Both the position numbers and the translations under genes were made by a program. From assembly GCF_018991925.1 (NCBI RefSeq), contig NW_024732415.1, positions 1,502,526 through 1,566,525 on the forward strand: 64,000 bases of DNA, given 5' to 3'. Origin of the DNA: Homarus americanus. Its lineage: Eukaryota > Arthropoda > Malacostraca > Decapoda > Nephropidae. The notes beneath the pieces were generated by a model. That model was given only the letters and a program-made list of their open reading frames with translations, ran no database searches and was not told where the DNA came from. Below are positions 34,068-45,189 of this stretch, piece after piece. Positions within the stretch are counted from its first letter, which is position 1; every line of letters starts with the position of its first letter.

Positions 34068-35850
34068 AACGGGGTGGTGTAATGCGTCTAGTGTGGCAGT
34101 ATTATGTTAGTGTTAAGGTGCAAGCACTGCTTGTTTCCTCTCGCTTTCAGCTACTGCCGCTGCTGCCCTTGTGGCGAACAGGGAAGCAAGTTGCCCAAGT
34201 CTTCCCCTGCCAGTACACAGCCTCTTCACCATCAAGACTCCAGCTGTGCCTCCTCGTGGCAACGGTAACTGGGTGCCTCGTGGGCCCAGGCTAGGCCAGC
34301 AGGGGATCTCGTAGTAGCAGTGGGCCTCAGAAGGACAGCGCATAAGCACACTGGCATGTGGACAGGTCCTGGCGCCTACCAACCACTGCCCCGCTGCCTT
34401 GTGGATTAACCTTGGTAGGTAGAAGGCTACGGGAGTAAACACCAAACAAAAAAATCTGCAGTGGAGCCCCACATTAGGCAGACTTGCTTACAGAACTCCA
34501 ACAAGACCCCAACGGCGGTATAGGCGGATGAAGTGACCAACATGGGAACCCAACGACTACATCGGCGGACAAAAGCAATGCATGATGGACAGGCTACTAA
34601 GCATAAATAAATAAAGCATGTGAAGCGCAAAAACTTGCAGATCAACACAAGTTGCATGACATTTCCAATTCCACTAAAACATTTTATGGCCAATCACTCA
34701 TAGCACAGCCCCCTCCGCTCATCTGACGGTAACTCCCTAATTAAACACAAAAGGGGCATCCGTCAGCACTGGAAAGAGCACTATCACTCGCTGCTCAACC
34801 GAAACACCGAAGAGAATGTACTGACTACCCAGCAGTTCCCTCAGCATCTAGAGCTGACCCATCTCAGCTATTCTCCATTCTTGGATGAGGTAGCTGCTGC
34901 GTATGGACACTTCGTCCTTGAGGTGAATGTACTTAAGACTCAGATTCTCTTTCAGCCTGCCCCTGGTTCAGCCACACCTCCTGAATCCATCCAATTCAAT
35001 GGTACTACCCTCTTTAATGTTACCCACTTTCAGTACCCCGGCTCCCACCTGTCTACCACCGCAGACATCGATGAAGAGATTTAACATCGGATCAAATGTA
35101 CATCTCAAGCCTTTGGCAGACTCCATACCTGTGTCTTCAGCTGTAGGGAGCCGAAATTATCGACAAAATTGCACGTATATCGAGCAGTGGTCCTCCCCAC
35201 CATGCTATATGGCAGTGAGACATGGGTCACATACAGGAGTACCTCAAGGCACTTGAAAACTTTCACCAACGTAGTCTACGCTCCATCCTTCGAGTTCGCT
35301 GGGAAGACAAGAGAACAAATGCCAGTATTCTTGCCGACACCAACTGTAGGAGCATCGAGGCTACCATTATCCATGAACAACTACGTTGGACTGGCCATGT
35401 TACCAACATGGACGACAGTAGACTGCCAAAGCAGCTACTTTACAGTCACCTAACGAATAGTAAACGTAACGCTGGCGGGCAACTGAAAAAGTATAAGGAT
35501 ACTCTTAAAACAAACCTGAAAAAGTGCTAAATCGACCCCCTCACCTGGGAGACGATTACTTAACACCGTAACGCTTGGAGGAGCACCACACTAGGTGTCA
35601 ATACTTTTGAATTACCCTGACTGCAAACCGAGGCACACAAGCGCCAACGCCTGAAAGACGCTGCTGCCGCCGCCCATCCCGCACTAGATGTAGCCCTCCA
35701 CATATGCAACATCTGTGAACGACTCTGCCGGTCCCGTATCGTTCTCTTTAGTCACCTCAGAACTCACCAACCTAGGTGACATCCTTAATAAATCATATCA
35801 TTGTATCATAGCTAGATGATTGTCTTACTCGATTCAGAGTGACAGCAAAG
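34023..35850 (+). pseudogene. LINE insertion, RT core deleted, with 18-bp target duplication
   Basis: From about 34735 the plus strand encodes, with stops and frameshifts, KRGIRQHWKEHYHSLLNRN (start of the RT region), then LKTQILFQPAPGSATPPES, NGTTLFNVTHFQYPGSHLST, VYRAVVLPTMLYGSETW, FHQRSLRSILRVRWEDKRT, EQLRWTGHVTNMDDSRLPKQ and GGQLKKYKDTLK. These are the C-terminal landmarks of this LINE group, ending in a CNICERLCRSR finger near 35710. The catalytic palm is absent (gap near 34870). The flanks TACTGCCACTTACGAGGT (34005-34022) and TACCGCCACTTACCAGGT (35851-35868) match at 16 of 18 bases and look like a target-site duplication, although the site is itself a local repeat. Confidence 0.8.
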
Positions 35851-35929
35851 TACCGCCACTTACCAGGTTATCATGAATACTACCACTCACCCCTAGTTCC
35901 TCGTACAAGTACCAGGTACTGCCACTCAC

Positions 35930-36073
35930 CTCTTGTTCCTCGCACAAGTGCCAGGTGGACTCAGATTTGTTCTTGAGGAAGAAGCTATCGGTCTCCTCCT
36001 CCTCATCATCACCCTTTATGTCGTCAAGGTTGTAATCGTTGATGTAGATCTTGAGTGTTGACACGTGGTTCAT
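35930..36073 (-). CDS. candidate first coding exon, acidic N-terminus
   Basis: An ATG at 36073 opens 48 codons ending GAACAAGAG|GTGAGTGG, a strong 5' splice site. The product starts MNHVSTLKIYINDYNLDDIK, has an acidic cluster (about residues 22-29) and ends in WHLCEEQE. An in-frame stop lies 9 codons upstream of the ATG. Two further in-frame 5' splice sites follow 39 and 66 bp downstream, because the exon end is tandemly duplicated. A copy of the region around the ATG (GTGGTTCATGGCACTAACTG on the plus strand) sits about 88 bp upstream. A promoter-like block lies 330-570 bp upstream. No family recognised, and no signal peptide or membrane segment. Confidence 0.4.
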
Positions 36074-36375
36074 GGCACTAACTGCACCGTCAACTGGTGC
36101 AAATTATTATCATCAGCTGGTGCTCACCTGTTTCACCTCACTCACACACGTGGTTCATGGCACTAACTGGACCTTCAGCCGGTAGTATATACAGAAGCAG
36201 TAGATCTCTCACAAGTGTCGTTGAATTACCACTGGGTGTCCCGCCAGTCTCCGGTAATTTCCCGACGATCGGTATCAGTGTACAGACAAGCAAAAGCCAG
36301 GTAGATTTTCACCAGGTCACAGAAACACACTTATGAGTCGTTAACAATCACTAATTCTTCACAAAACTGGCCACA

Positions 36376-36660
36376 GGGTATGTCTACCACTGGACTTCTC
36401 ACTTCATATATATACAGTCAGCACACTACACTACTAGTGTACTGTAACAATGGATGTGTTTTTGGAGTAAACTGTTTCATGGTTTAGAGGAAATACAGGA
36501 AAATTCAACTTAGACAAAGATTATTTCGCCATCACACAGTACACGACAGTTTCCTGCTAACCAGGAGTGCCCGAGAAACCTGAGGCAAAAACCAATCACA
36601 GTGGCCTGTAAGTGTGACATCATAGACCTAACTGTGCTGATTGGCTGGAAGCTTGAGTTA
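36376..36660 (-). promoter_or_regulatory. candidate minus-strand promoter
   Basis: Read on the minus strand this block has a CCAAT box (AGCCAATCAG, 36637-36646), a CRE/AP-1-like ATGATGTCAC (36614-36623), an inverted CCAAT (GTGATTGGTT, 36590-36599) and a TATATATA at 36406-36414. An initiator-like TCCAGTGG lies about 25 bp downstream. The block is richer in G and C than its flanks. It would drive the candidate exon at 36073. The spacing between CCAAT and TATA is long, so this is tentative. Confidence 0.35.
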
Positions 36661-37190
36661 GTGCCCCAGCAAGAAGGGCACTCGGTTTTCAAACCCAGAG
36701 TCTGTGTTGGATTTTTGTGTAGAGGTGTGGGGCGTCTGTGGTGGCGACAAGGCAGATATTTGGGTGTATTCTGTTTGGTAAATCCTTAAGTTCTCATTTG
36801 TTGTGAGATACATGGTCCCCGTTTAACTAGCTTGGAGCATAGGTTTATTGTTTGAAGTGTAATTGTTAAATCCTATTAGAAAGTATTCAATATATACAAT
36901 AGCCATTAATAAGACTAATAAGAGTCCTGATTCATCCCTCCCCTCACTGAGAAAGGTCGAGTTGTTATTTGTTATAATATCTTCAGCCGTCACTGGGCAT
37001 GTACTTCACACACTCAACAGAAATGGGCCACGACTTCCCTAGGCAGCTTCAGTCAAAGTGTGTAATCAGCCATTTCGTGTAATGACGAGTCAACTTGTGT
37101 AATGTAAACAATTTTAATCTAATTGAACCTAACATAATCAATTGTATACTATCTTTATCAAGCCTAGATCTACCATAACTTAACTGAACA
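36661..37190. other. non-coding
   Basis: No convincing coding signal. Confidence 0.4.
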
Positions 37191-37197
37191 TTAGATT

Positions 37198-37245
37198 AGT
37201 TAAGTTAGTCGTGGTTAGGTTAGAATAGGTTAGGTTAGGTTAGGT
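37198..37245. repeat. short (TTAGG)n-like array
   Basis: GGTTAGGTTAGGTTAGG-type words. The opposite orientation (CCTAA) appears at 37605-37637, about 370 bp away. Confidence 0.65.
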
Positions 37246-37829
37246 ACGACCGTCTTGACACATCAACCCGACTGGTGAGAGAGAGAGAGCGGTGTTGCCC
37301 CTAGTTTTACCTTCCCTCCTCTACTGCTGGTCTTGATTACGCTACAATTAGCGGCTTTGAGAAACTATCTCCTGGTGCTGTAACCCTCCCTCCCTCCCTT
37401 CCTCCACCACTGTAACCCTCCCTCCCTCCACCACTGTAACCCTCCCTTCCTCAACTTTCTATTAGTGGTTGTTGTTGACTCGGCCGTCGCCAAAGTTGAC
37501 AATTTACTGCTCTTGCTATTAACGTCTTTATTTCATTACCTTGGAACCCTTACTCTTACTACGCTCACACCTTACTCGGTTAACTACTAAGGTCATTCTT
37601 CATTAACCAAACCTGACCTGACCTAACCTAACCTTACTTAAAACAATCTGCTAACATTTTCCCGACAGAATGTATTACGGGGATTTTAGACTCGCAACAC
37701 AGGTACTCGGGGCGATCCAATAGTGAAGAACATAAGTTGCCTACCATCACTCGGGCGAGAAGGTTACTAATTTGTGGGTGGCAGGATATGACTGTAGCCA
37801 ACAATATAAGTGGTGCGTCTTGTGGAAGG
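37246..37829. other. non-coding, CCCTCC repeats and CCTAA edge
   Basis: CTGTAACCCTCCCTCC is repeated three times (37378-37447), and CCTGACCTAACCTAACC lies at 37610-37630. Confidence 0.6.
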
Positions 37830-37830
37830 A

Positions 37831-37831
<1 letters not shown>

Positions 37832-37884
<53 letters not shown>
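37832..37884. repeat. (GA)n microsatellite
   Basis: Pure dinucleotide run. Confidence 0.98.
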
Positions 37885-37887
<3 letters not shown>

Positions 37888-38221
37888 AGTCACCATCTGC
37901 CAGCAATAAAAGCACAGAATATGTTCCTCTTTGTGACATTTGTACAGTGTATTGTTAACAAGTAGTGGAGCGCCTGGGTACAAAATTGTTCCCACTATAA
38001 ACAGCGCCAATGTAAACAGAGGAACTGTCTGACGTAGCTTCAGGAGTGTGTCATTACCACCTGCTATAACACCTGGTGTGGAAATGCATCTACTGTACGT
38101 TCATTCACGCCAAGACACAGACCTTCACACTAAAATGATGGTGACAGTGTAATAAAATACTTCTGTAGTACACCCCTATAACACTACTGTAGTACACCCC
38201 TATAACACTATAAAGGAAGTG

Positions 38222-38346
38222 GAGGAAGGAAGGAAGGAAGGAAGGAAGGAAGGAAGGAAGGAAGGAAGGAAGGAAGGAAGGGAGGAAGGAAGGAAGGAAG
38301 GAAGGAAGGAAGGAAGGAAGGAAGGAAGGAAGGAAGGAAGGAAGGA
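38222..38346. repeat. (GGAA)n microsatellite
   Basis: Tetranucleotide run of about 30 copies with one interruption at 38281. Confidence 0.98.
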
Positions 38347-39330
38347 GAATAGATTACGGTAGAACAACACCCAATAATTATAGTCTCATTATGTCTTGAT
38401 ATACTGTACTTGCTTCTTCCCTTAAATACTAAAACGTTAGGCAGAATACTTTCCATTACACGCCATCTCTCACCATAACTGACACTGGTTCTTGTACTAC
38501 CAATGGTCTCCTGTCCCTCAAAGCAAATGAGACAGACGCTTTGAATGTCAGATTATCCTAAGCTTTTATAATCCCCACACGTCATTATCATGTCGTTTTA
38601 GATAGATCCAGGACTGTCATCCTCGGTGTTGACAAAGGCCACAAACATGACAACACACTGCTAACACGATAACTTTACCCCATTTCCTAATTTCCTCAAC
38701 ACTTCTCTGAAATATATATCTTCACATAGTAATTGTCCAGTCCCTCAGTTGTTAATAAAACATGACGACGTCAACAACAAAAGGTTGCGTTATTTAAGTG
38801 TGGTATTAACGCCCAGACATCCGGTAGGTTTTCCCGGTTGGCTGCTTCAGTAGTTAAACAGATCTATAGTTTTCCTGCCTCTACACGCGCGGAGCAGCGC
38901 CTGTTAGATAGTGGTTGCGGCCCTGCCTCCTTACACCTTCATTTCCTCCTCAGTTATCACTCTCCTAAATCATCCAATAGTCCAAGTCTCCCACCACTAG
39001 CAAATCTAGTGGGCAGTGCGAGGCTTCTCCGAGTCACTCGCCCAATTAGAATAATTGACGAATTTGGGTTAAGCTTGCTACTGAATGTTAGTGCTTAACA
39101 TTAAGGTACAGTACAAAGGAATTATTAAATTATATATGTGGGTGTCTGGATGTGCATGAAAGTATGCATGTATGTGCGTGCAAAAAATACATATACTGTA
39201 TATATGCACGCGAGTGAAAGTGCACGTATTGTACACAACACGCAACTTAATACAACATCAACCAGCACCACCACTAACAGGTACTTCCTGTTTGCTGGTG
39301 TACTAAACTGTACAAATTTACATGTATAGT
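38347..39330. other. non-coding
   Basis: A GC-richer open frame (38838-39098 plus) has no recognisable family. GTAC palindromes occur at both ends. Confidence 0.4.
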
Positions 39331-39344
39331 ATAGTATAGTACAG

Positions 39345-39755
39345 TACTGTGTTAGTCCTGGCCTCTGTGTTAGTCCTGGCCTCTCTTACTCCTGACCCGT
39401 TAGTCCCGGCCTCTCTTACCCCTGACCTGTTACTCCTGACCTCTGTTACTCCTAACCTGTTTGTCCTGGCCTCTGTTACTCATGGCCTTCCTCTGTTACT
39501 CATGGCCTCCCTCTGTTAGTCCTGGCCTTTCTGTTACTCCTGATCTGCCATTCCTGACCTGTCTGTTACGCCTGACCTCTGTTACTCTTGAACTGTTAAT
39601 CCTGATCTGCTATTCCTGACCTCTCTGTTACGCCTGACCTCTGTTACTCCTGACCTGTTACTCCTGACCTGTTACTCCTGGCCTGTTACTCCTGACCTGT
39701 CTGTTACTCCTGACCTCTGTTACTCCTGGCCTGTTACTCCTGACCTCTCTGTTCG
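39345..39755. repeat. CTGTTACTCCTGACCT minisatellite
   Basis: Short units of 11-20 bp built from CTGTTACTCCTGACCT and GTTAGTCCTGGCCTCT, in irregular order. Confidence 0.9.
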
Positions 39756-40892
39756 GTGAAAAGATGTATGGGTGAAGGTTGTTATAACATTTTAGAGGGT
39801 TGGTACAACAAGTCCCGGTAGGTGGCGCAGTTAACACTCAACACAACCTCTCATCTACAACTGCCCACATGCAGACATATCTTATAATACCATAACTGGA
39901 TAATTGTTCTTATTCTCTTTTTCAGGAACTGGAATTGGACGATCGTCATTAATTAACAGCTGAACTAGGCCTCGGGATGCGTGTGGTGTCACTCTGGCTG
40001 TCACTGACTATCGCCAGTATTAAATACTTCCGGCACTCAACTTAATGTTTTGTTACATTTGTGTTTATCTTGCTGCACAATCGTTACACAGCAATTATTT
40101 GGTCCATCAATGATTAACACAAGAACCACTTGGTCAAAGCTTATCACTTCACAGTCAAACACAACAGCATAAAATACACACTACAGCTGCAGACAGAACT
40201 AAAACACTTTAGGTCCTGGTAAATGATGTACAGTACTGTGTACACGTATGGTAAATACCAGAGAAAGGTACTGTACTACTACCAGCTGAGGTGCACACTA
40301 CACTAGTGACGAGTAACACAGGCTGGGAAGCTGCGTCGCATACTGTACACACATTGCCGGGAAGTGACGTATGGTGCCCCGTTATCATCAACAATTATAT
40401 ATGTATGTAAATATATTATAACCTGTGAAAGACTGTGATGTGTTCCTTAGCGGGTCATATATGCAGTTGTGTCTGTAATTATGTAGGATAACTATTAGCT
40501 AAGAAAACAGTTGAGTTGATTGATAGGAAGGGGTGTGCACCGTGGGGTCGTCACACACTTACTCAATGTAAACAGTTCACCGGAAACTTAAACTTTGAGG
40601 CGAAAACGTTGGCGGCATCTAGACTTGGCCTAGGCATCACTTTAATTACCACAGTAAATGTAATGGTTAAATATCCCGTAATAATCTATTCAAAGTATAT
40701 AATTTCAAGTTATTAAGTGTATTGCGACAGAACTTGAATTGCAGGCAGAGAAAGGCCGACAGTGACCAGTAACTACCAAGTCCTGTGTGGCATCTCCTCT
40801 ACTGTACACGTAAAGACGCATCACCTAACATTAAGAGATGATACGATAACACCAGACTGAACCTTTGTGAGACAATTGACAGAAAGATGGTG
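39756..40892. other. 1.1 kb without a recognisable gene
   Basis: No convincing coding or repeat structure. Confidence 0.4.
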
Positions 40893-41035
40893 TTATAATA
40901 TAGCTCAGTATGATGGTGTTATAATATACCTCAGTATGATGGTGTTATAATATACCTCAGTATGATGGTGTTATAATATACCTCAGTATGATGGTGTTAT
41001 AATATACCTCAGTATGATGGTGTTATAATATACCT
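40893..41035. repeat. 26-bp minisatellite, about 5.5 copies
   Basis: TCAGTATGATGGTGTTATAA plus TATACC, copies nearly identical. Confidence 0.95.
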
Positions 41036-41462
41036 AACTCAGTGTGTTGTAATAACCTGTCAGTGTGTTGTAGCGGCACCAAGTGTGAGCTCCTGTGAAC
41101 CCATACCTGACAAACACATGTTCAGGTATATTCAAGAGTCAGTACATGTCCAGTATTTACCAACAGTGTGGAACAGAATTAATCGTACACGACCAGCTAG
41201 TGAGCTGACAAGTGACAATTTTTTTTATTAAATGTATGAAATCGGGATCATTTATAATCACCCGGTAGTAGGCAGTTATCAAACAGGGAGGTACTACCGC
41301 CTGGGAAGATATAGGAAGCATAATGTGTTGTCTAATGGTAGACCCTGCTGCCATATGATGACCAAGTCCCAGGTTGCTGATGGGACTTTCTGCCTCACTT
41401 ACACACAACTGCAGGGTCTCAATTGTTTCTCTTACTCTGATAACACAACATACATGCACACA

Positions 41463-41485
41463 AACACACACACACACACACACAC
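41463..41485. repeat. (CA)n microsatellite
   Basis: Short dinucleotide run. Confidence 0.9.
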
Positions 41486-41606
41486 GAGTATATTGTTTAT
41501 CTTTTCATCTTTTCCATTTCTGCATTTATTCATGGTCGGTCTTCTCAGGCCCTGATGTGGGTCGGCGATCTGTGCCTGGAGGGGTTGATCTTACGTTTAT
41601 ATATCA

Positions 41607-41608
<2 letters not shown>

Positions 41609-41698
<90 letters not shown>
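41609..41698. repeat. (AT)n(GA)n compound microsatellite
   Basis: AT run to 41667, then GA run. Confidence 0.98.
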
Positions 41699-41701
<3 letters not shown>

Positions 41702-41734
41702 ACATAAAGCAAACAAGTTATATAAAAAACTGAG

Positions 41735-42340
41735 TGTTGTAAACAATGACTGAAAGAAGACAAGTTATCTATACATATTAACAAGACTGAAACAATATTA
41801 TTTGGATCCAAAAGAAAACTCAAAAGAGAATAGAAGCGAATTTAATGTGCTGTTGTGGTTATGAATGTATCTCAGTAAAATACTTTGGCACTTGCTTATC
41901 TGGAGAATTAATTGTAGATAATAAATAAAAAGGTAATGCCAAGATAAAATATATTTCCATAAATGCCAAATGTGTCTCGGCTAATGCCCCAACTACCATT
42001 TGCTTAGCGCTCATACAATGTCACTTGGACTATTGCTGCTCTACCTTAGCACAAAATCTAAAAGCCAAACCTTAGATTATGTATAAAGACATGGTAAAGT
42101 TTTTCTTGACATGATCGCAAGAAATCACATTGGTCACGAAATCCTATAATCAATGAACATGTTAAAAGAGCGGCGGATAGAGTGAAACGGATGAGGCTGA
42201 ATCACACTTACAGGCTTTTAACATGCTGTACCCAGAGATCTTACAACAAACTTCGTAAGAATTAGGGATATAAACAGGTAGAGCACCAGAGGAAATAAAT
42301 ACAGGTTCCTGGTGTCCGCAGACGAACATTTTTATTTATA
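41735..42340 (+). pseudogene. LINE RT C-terminal relic
   Basis: The plus strand reads KTETILFGSKRKL, VKYFGTCLSGELIVDN, SINAKCVSANAPTTICLALI and QCHLDYCCSTLAQ. After frameshifts it gives NHIGHEIL, RVKRMRLNH and ending PGVRRRT-like sequence. This is the thumb-to-C-terminus order of a Jockey/CR1-type ORF2. It lies between two AT microsatellites. Confidence 0.75.
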
Positions 42341-42442
42341 TATTTTTTTCATAAAAGCTACATACAGTAGTATATATATTGAAACAATTTACCAAACCAC
42401 TTTAAAACTAGTAATGCATGTTACTAAACACTTCAAGGCTAT

Positions 42443-42444
<2 letters not shown>

Positions 42445-42537
<93 letters not shown>
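42445..42537. repeat. (AT)n microsatellite
   Basis: Pure dinucleotide run of about 46 copies, prone to form cruciform or slipped structures. Confidence 0.98.
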
Positions 42538-42540
<3 letters not shown>

Positions 42541-42541
<1 letters not shown>

Positions 42542-42904
42542 AGATGAATGGGATATCAACAAATAGTTACCTTTACTCTCGTTGACTTACTATTACTGAC
42601 TAGCAACCAAGCTGAAGTAAAGGACCCTAATGGAAATTCTGATGGTTTTGTTGGCTATCCTGGTCAAGTTGCCTTACTGTTTAATGATATTTGTGTACCA
42701 GTACTACAGGTATCTAGGTATATTAGAAATTGCATACCTGCATGGTCTATACCCGAGTTGTCAGCATACGTGCCAGACCAACTGTAAACTTGCATGACGA
42801 TTGTACTAATTACAGTAGATATAAATATCGTATATCAATCAATGAATTTCCACCACTTTTCAGCTTCCTAACCGTTCTGTCGTTCTGGCCTGGTCTCTTT
42901 TTCT
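42541..42904. other. non-coding
   Basis: Open frames lack family features. Confidence 0.4.
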
Positions 42905-43045
42905 TCCATCTTCACTGACCAGTGTTAGTATAGGAAGAGAAAACCTGCAATGTTTGGTAAAGTCCCCCTTCTCACATCCGACCAGGAGCTCGAACCCAAG
43001 ACATACCTGTGAGAGGCAAGTGCGCTCCGCTGTACTACCAACGTA
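42905..43045 (-). mobile_element. tRNA-derived SINE
   Basis: Minus strand: A box TGGTAGTACAGCGG, B box GGGTTCGAGCTC, then GCAGGTTTTCTCTTCC and TACTAACACTGG, the same body order as at 9350-9460. Confidence 0.6.
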
Positions 43046-43079
43046 AAATTTAAGAACGAAGGAAACTGCGGCAGACGTC

Positions 43080-43330
43080 TTAGCTCATATCAGGCAGCCC
43101 TGTTTACACCCAGCCTATATTACCTATACTAGAGGCTTCTCAACGAGTTTGAGTTAATAATGGTGTTTGGTAATCTGTTCCAGTTATCCACACACCAATG
43201 TTAACTCACTTCCCGCCTAAACCTAAATTTGTCTAGTTTAAAACCATTGTTATGTGTTCGCTCCAGATTTGATGGTTTAAATACTTTAGTTTAATCATTT
43301 TCATTTAACATACATACCATAACGAAGCTT
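43080..43330 (-). pseudogene. LINE ORF2 C-terminal relic
   Basis: With frameshifts the minus strand gives MIK.KYLNHQI, HNNGFKLDKFRFR and NRLPNTIINSNSL, then KPL. This is the CR1-like tail motif series and matches 11190-11620 in nucleotide sequence. Confidence 0.65.
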
Positions 43331-43985
43331 GCCCGAGAGTGAGATCACACCCTAATAACCAGAGATAAATCTTACACTGCTACAACCTACCTGTCCGAGG
43401 TGATCCTTCTTAAATAAGTTAATACCCGAGAAACGACTGGACCACCACTAGGCGATGCTACACGTCAAATACAAATTACAGAGCCAAGTACATGTATACA
43501 GTATGTAGTACTGTAGCACCACTAACCCGCCTCATCCAGTATAGATTGTTCTCTAGTATGTGGATGAAGATCTGGATACACAGCCAGACACCATCCAGAT
43601 TACTCATAGGCATCCTAAGTATATAATAAATAACATTCAATGTAGGTCGGGAAGAAGTGATTCCGATAGGAGGTAAGAAACGATCCAAGAGTATTTTGTT
43701 ATTCCCGACTATATAATGCTCCAAACTCTACCCAATAAATCACATATGGATGATGTATTGCCTTCTAGTACACAAGTTACTAAAGGAAATATTGCACAAA
43801 AGGTAAAACTGAAAAGTGAAACTCTCTTGGCCCAAGTACATAAGACACACGTTAAAAATTCTGTTTATGAATTTATTAAAACACGGATCAAGTTTCACAA
43901 CTTAAATTAACGACTGAATGTAAAGATGTGTAAATGGTGAGCGAGGTGAAGCTTCCGTGTGGGACTAAAGAGCCACCACAGGTAC
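43331..43985. other. non-coding, nothing recognised
   Basis: No convincing signal. Confidence 0.4.
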
Positions 43986-44029
43986 TTACCTCCATCACTG
44001 CCCGTGCGCCACTTTTCTTTTTCACTTAC

Positions 44030-44280
44030 CTCTGTGCTCATTCTCCTCTCCCTGGTCTCCTAGTTGCCCTGTTCTTCATTCCTTTCGTATTATGTAATCC
44101 ATCAAGTAACATGGGCTTCACAGCCCAACGTATCCGCAAAACATGGGTTAACCTCCCGAGGTGACATCATCCACTACACCTGTCCACTGTTGACTGTCAC
44201 TGGCTGCTGTTCCAATAATGTTAAACGTGTAAACAAACTCCTCAAGGCCCGAACGCGACCATAGTATCTTTTTTTTATAC
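44030..44280 (-). other. possible first exon with TATA box and four-codon start
   Basis: Minus strand: a TATAAAAAAAA near 44270, then about 210 bp, then ATGAGCACAGAG|GTAAGTG (ATG at 44041, splice site at 44030). A second GTAAGT site follows at 43988. It could be a 5' UTR exon of the candidate large minus-strand gene or of an unseen one. Support is weak. Confidence 0.2.
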
Positions 44281-44729
44281 CATGATTCATTTAAATTTAT
44301 GTTAGTTTTGTTAGTCAGCATTCATAAAAAAAATATTCATTATACAACGGACAGTACCTCTATTATATATATACTGTACTGTCCGATTCGCGTTTTTATT
44401 TCGACTTTGTGTAGCGGTAAAAAGCCTTTGGGTTTGACTTGACCTCGCTTACAATCTGCATCTGAAACTCTTTTTTTCAGCTCATTTACCCTCTGGCTTT
44501 GCTTGGTTCCTGGATCTGACTTACATCCTCTACTCCTGCTCATCATTTGACCTAACCCACGTCTCAAAATTCTGAGTTTTCTTAACTATTCCTGTAGGCA
44601 CTGGGTTTGGTCTTGGTTATATATTTATCGATCAAATGGTTAACTTAATTGGATCCGCCCATAAACAACGATAAAAATAGTGAAATGTATAATGTATTGT
44701 ATAATCCTTAACTAATTTGAAGGGTGTTG

Positions 44730-44915
44730 GTGGCACACTGGTAATGTATGTATCTCTCACTGCTATGCCACGAGTTCGAGTCCTGTACTGCAGTCTCCCC
44801 AGTACTAACACTGAACAATAAAGGTCATAACAAAACTAACAAAGAACAGACAAATTGTCCGAACGGTCAATAATCTGATAAGTGGTAAAATGATAAATAT
44901 ACAAAATAAGTAATT
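44730..44915 (+). mobile_element. tRNA-derived SINE
   Basis: A box TGGCACACTGG, B box AGTTCGAGTCC, body AGTACTAACACTGAACA and CTGATAAGTGGTAAAA. Same family as 21122 and 52670. Confidence 0.7.
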
Positions 44916-45180
44916 AAATGATTATCGACGGTAAAGAAAGTCAGAGCAGCGTGAAATATTATAGTTACCGTTAAACAAATATAATTTTTTTCTAAAGCAT
45001 CCATTCTCTATTAGTTATGCCTTATCCAATATATGTCGTAAGTCTCGGGCCTAAAGACAATATTCCTTCCTCAAATGCCTTATATTGAGACGATTTTTAC
45101 ATTAGCCAATCTTCATTCCCTCTTTCAACTTCTAAATTTGTTATGTTGCATTTGCCACTGATGCAGCGCTGCCTTCTTGG
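44916..45180. other. non-coding
   Basis: AT-rich, nothing recognised. Confidence 0.4.
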
Positions 45181-45189
45181 TCTGAACCA

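Noticed and set aside
38838..39098. 86-codon open frame in GC-richer DNA
   Set aside because: No family features; ends without a splice site.
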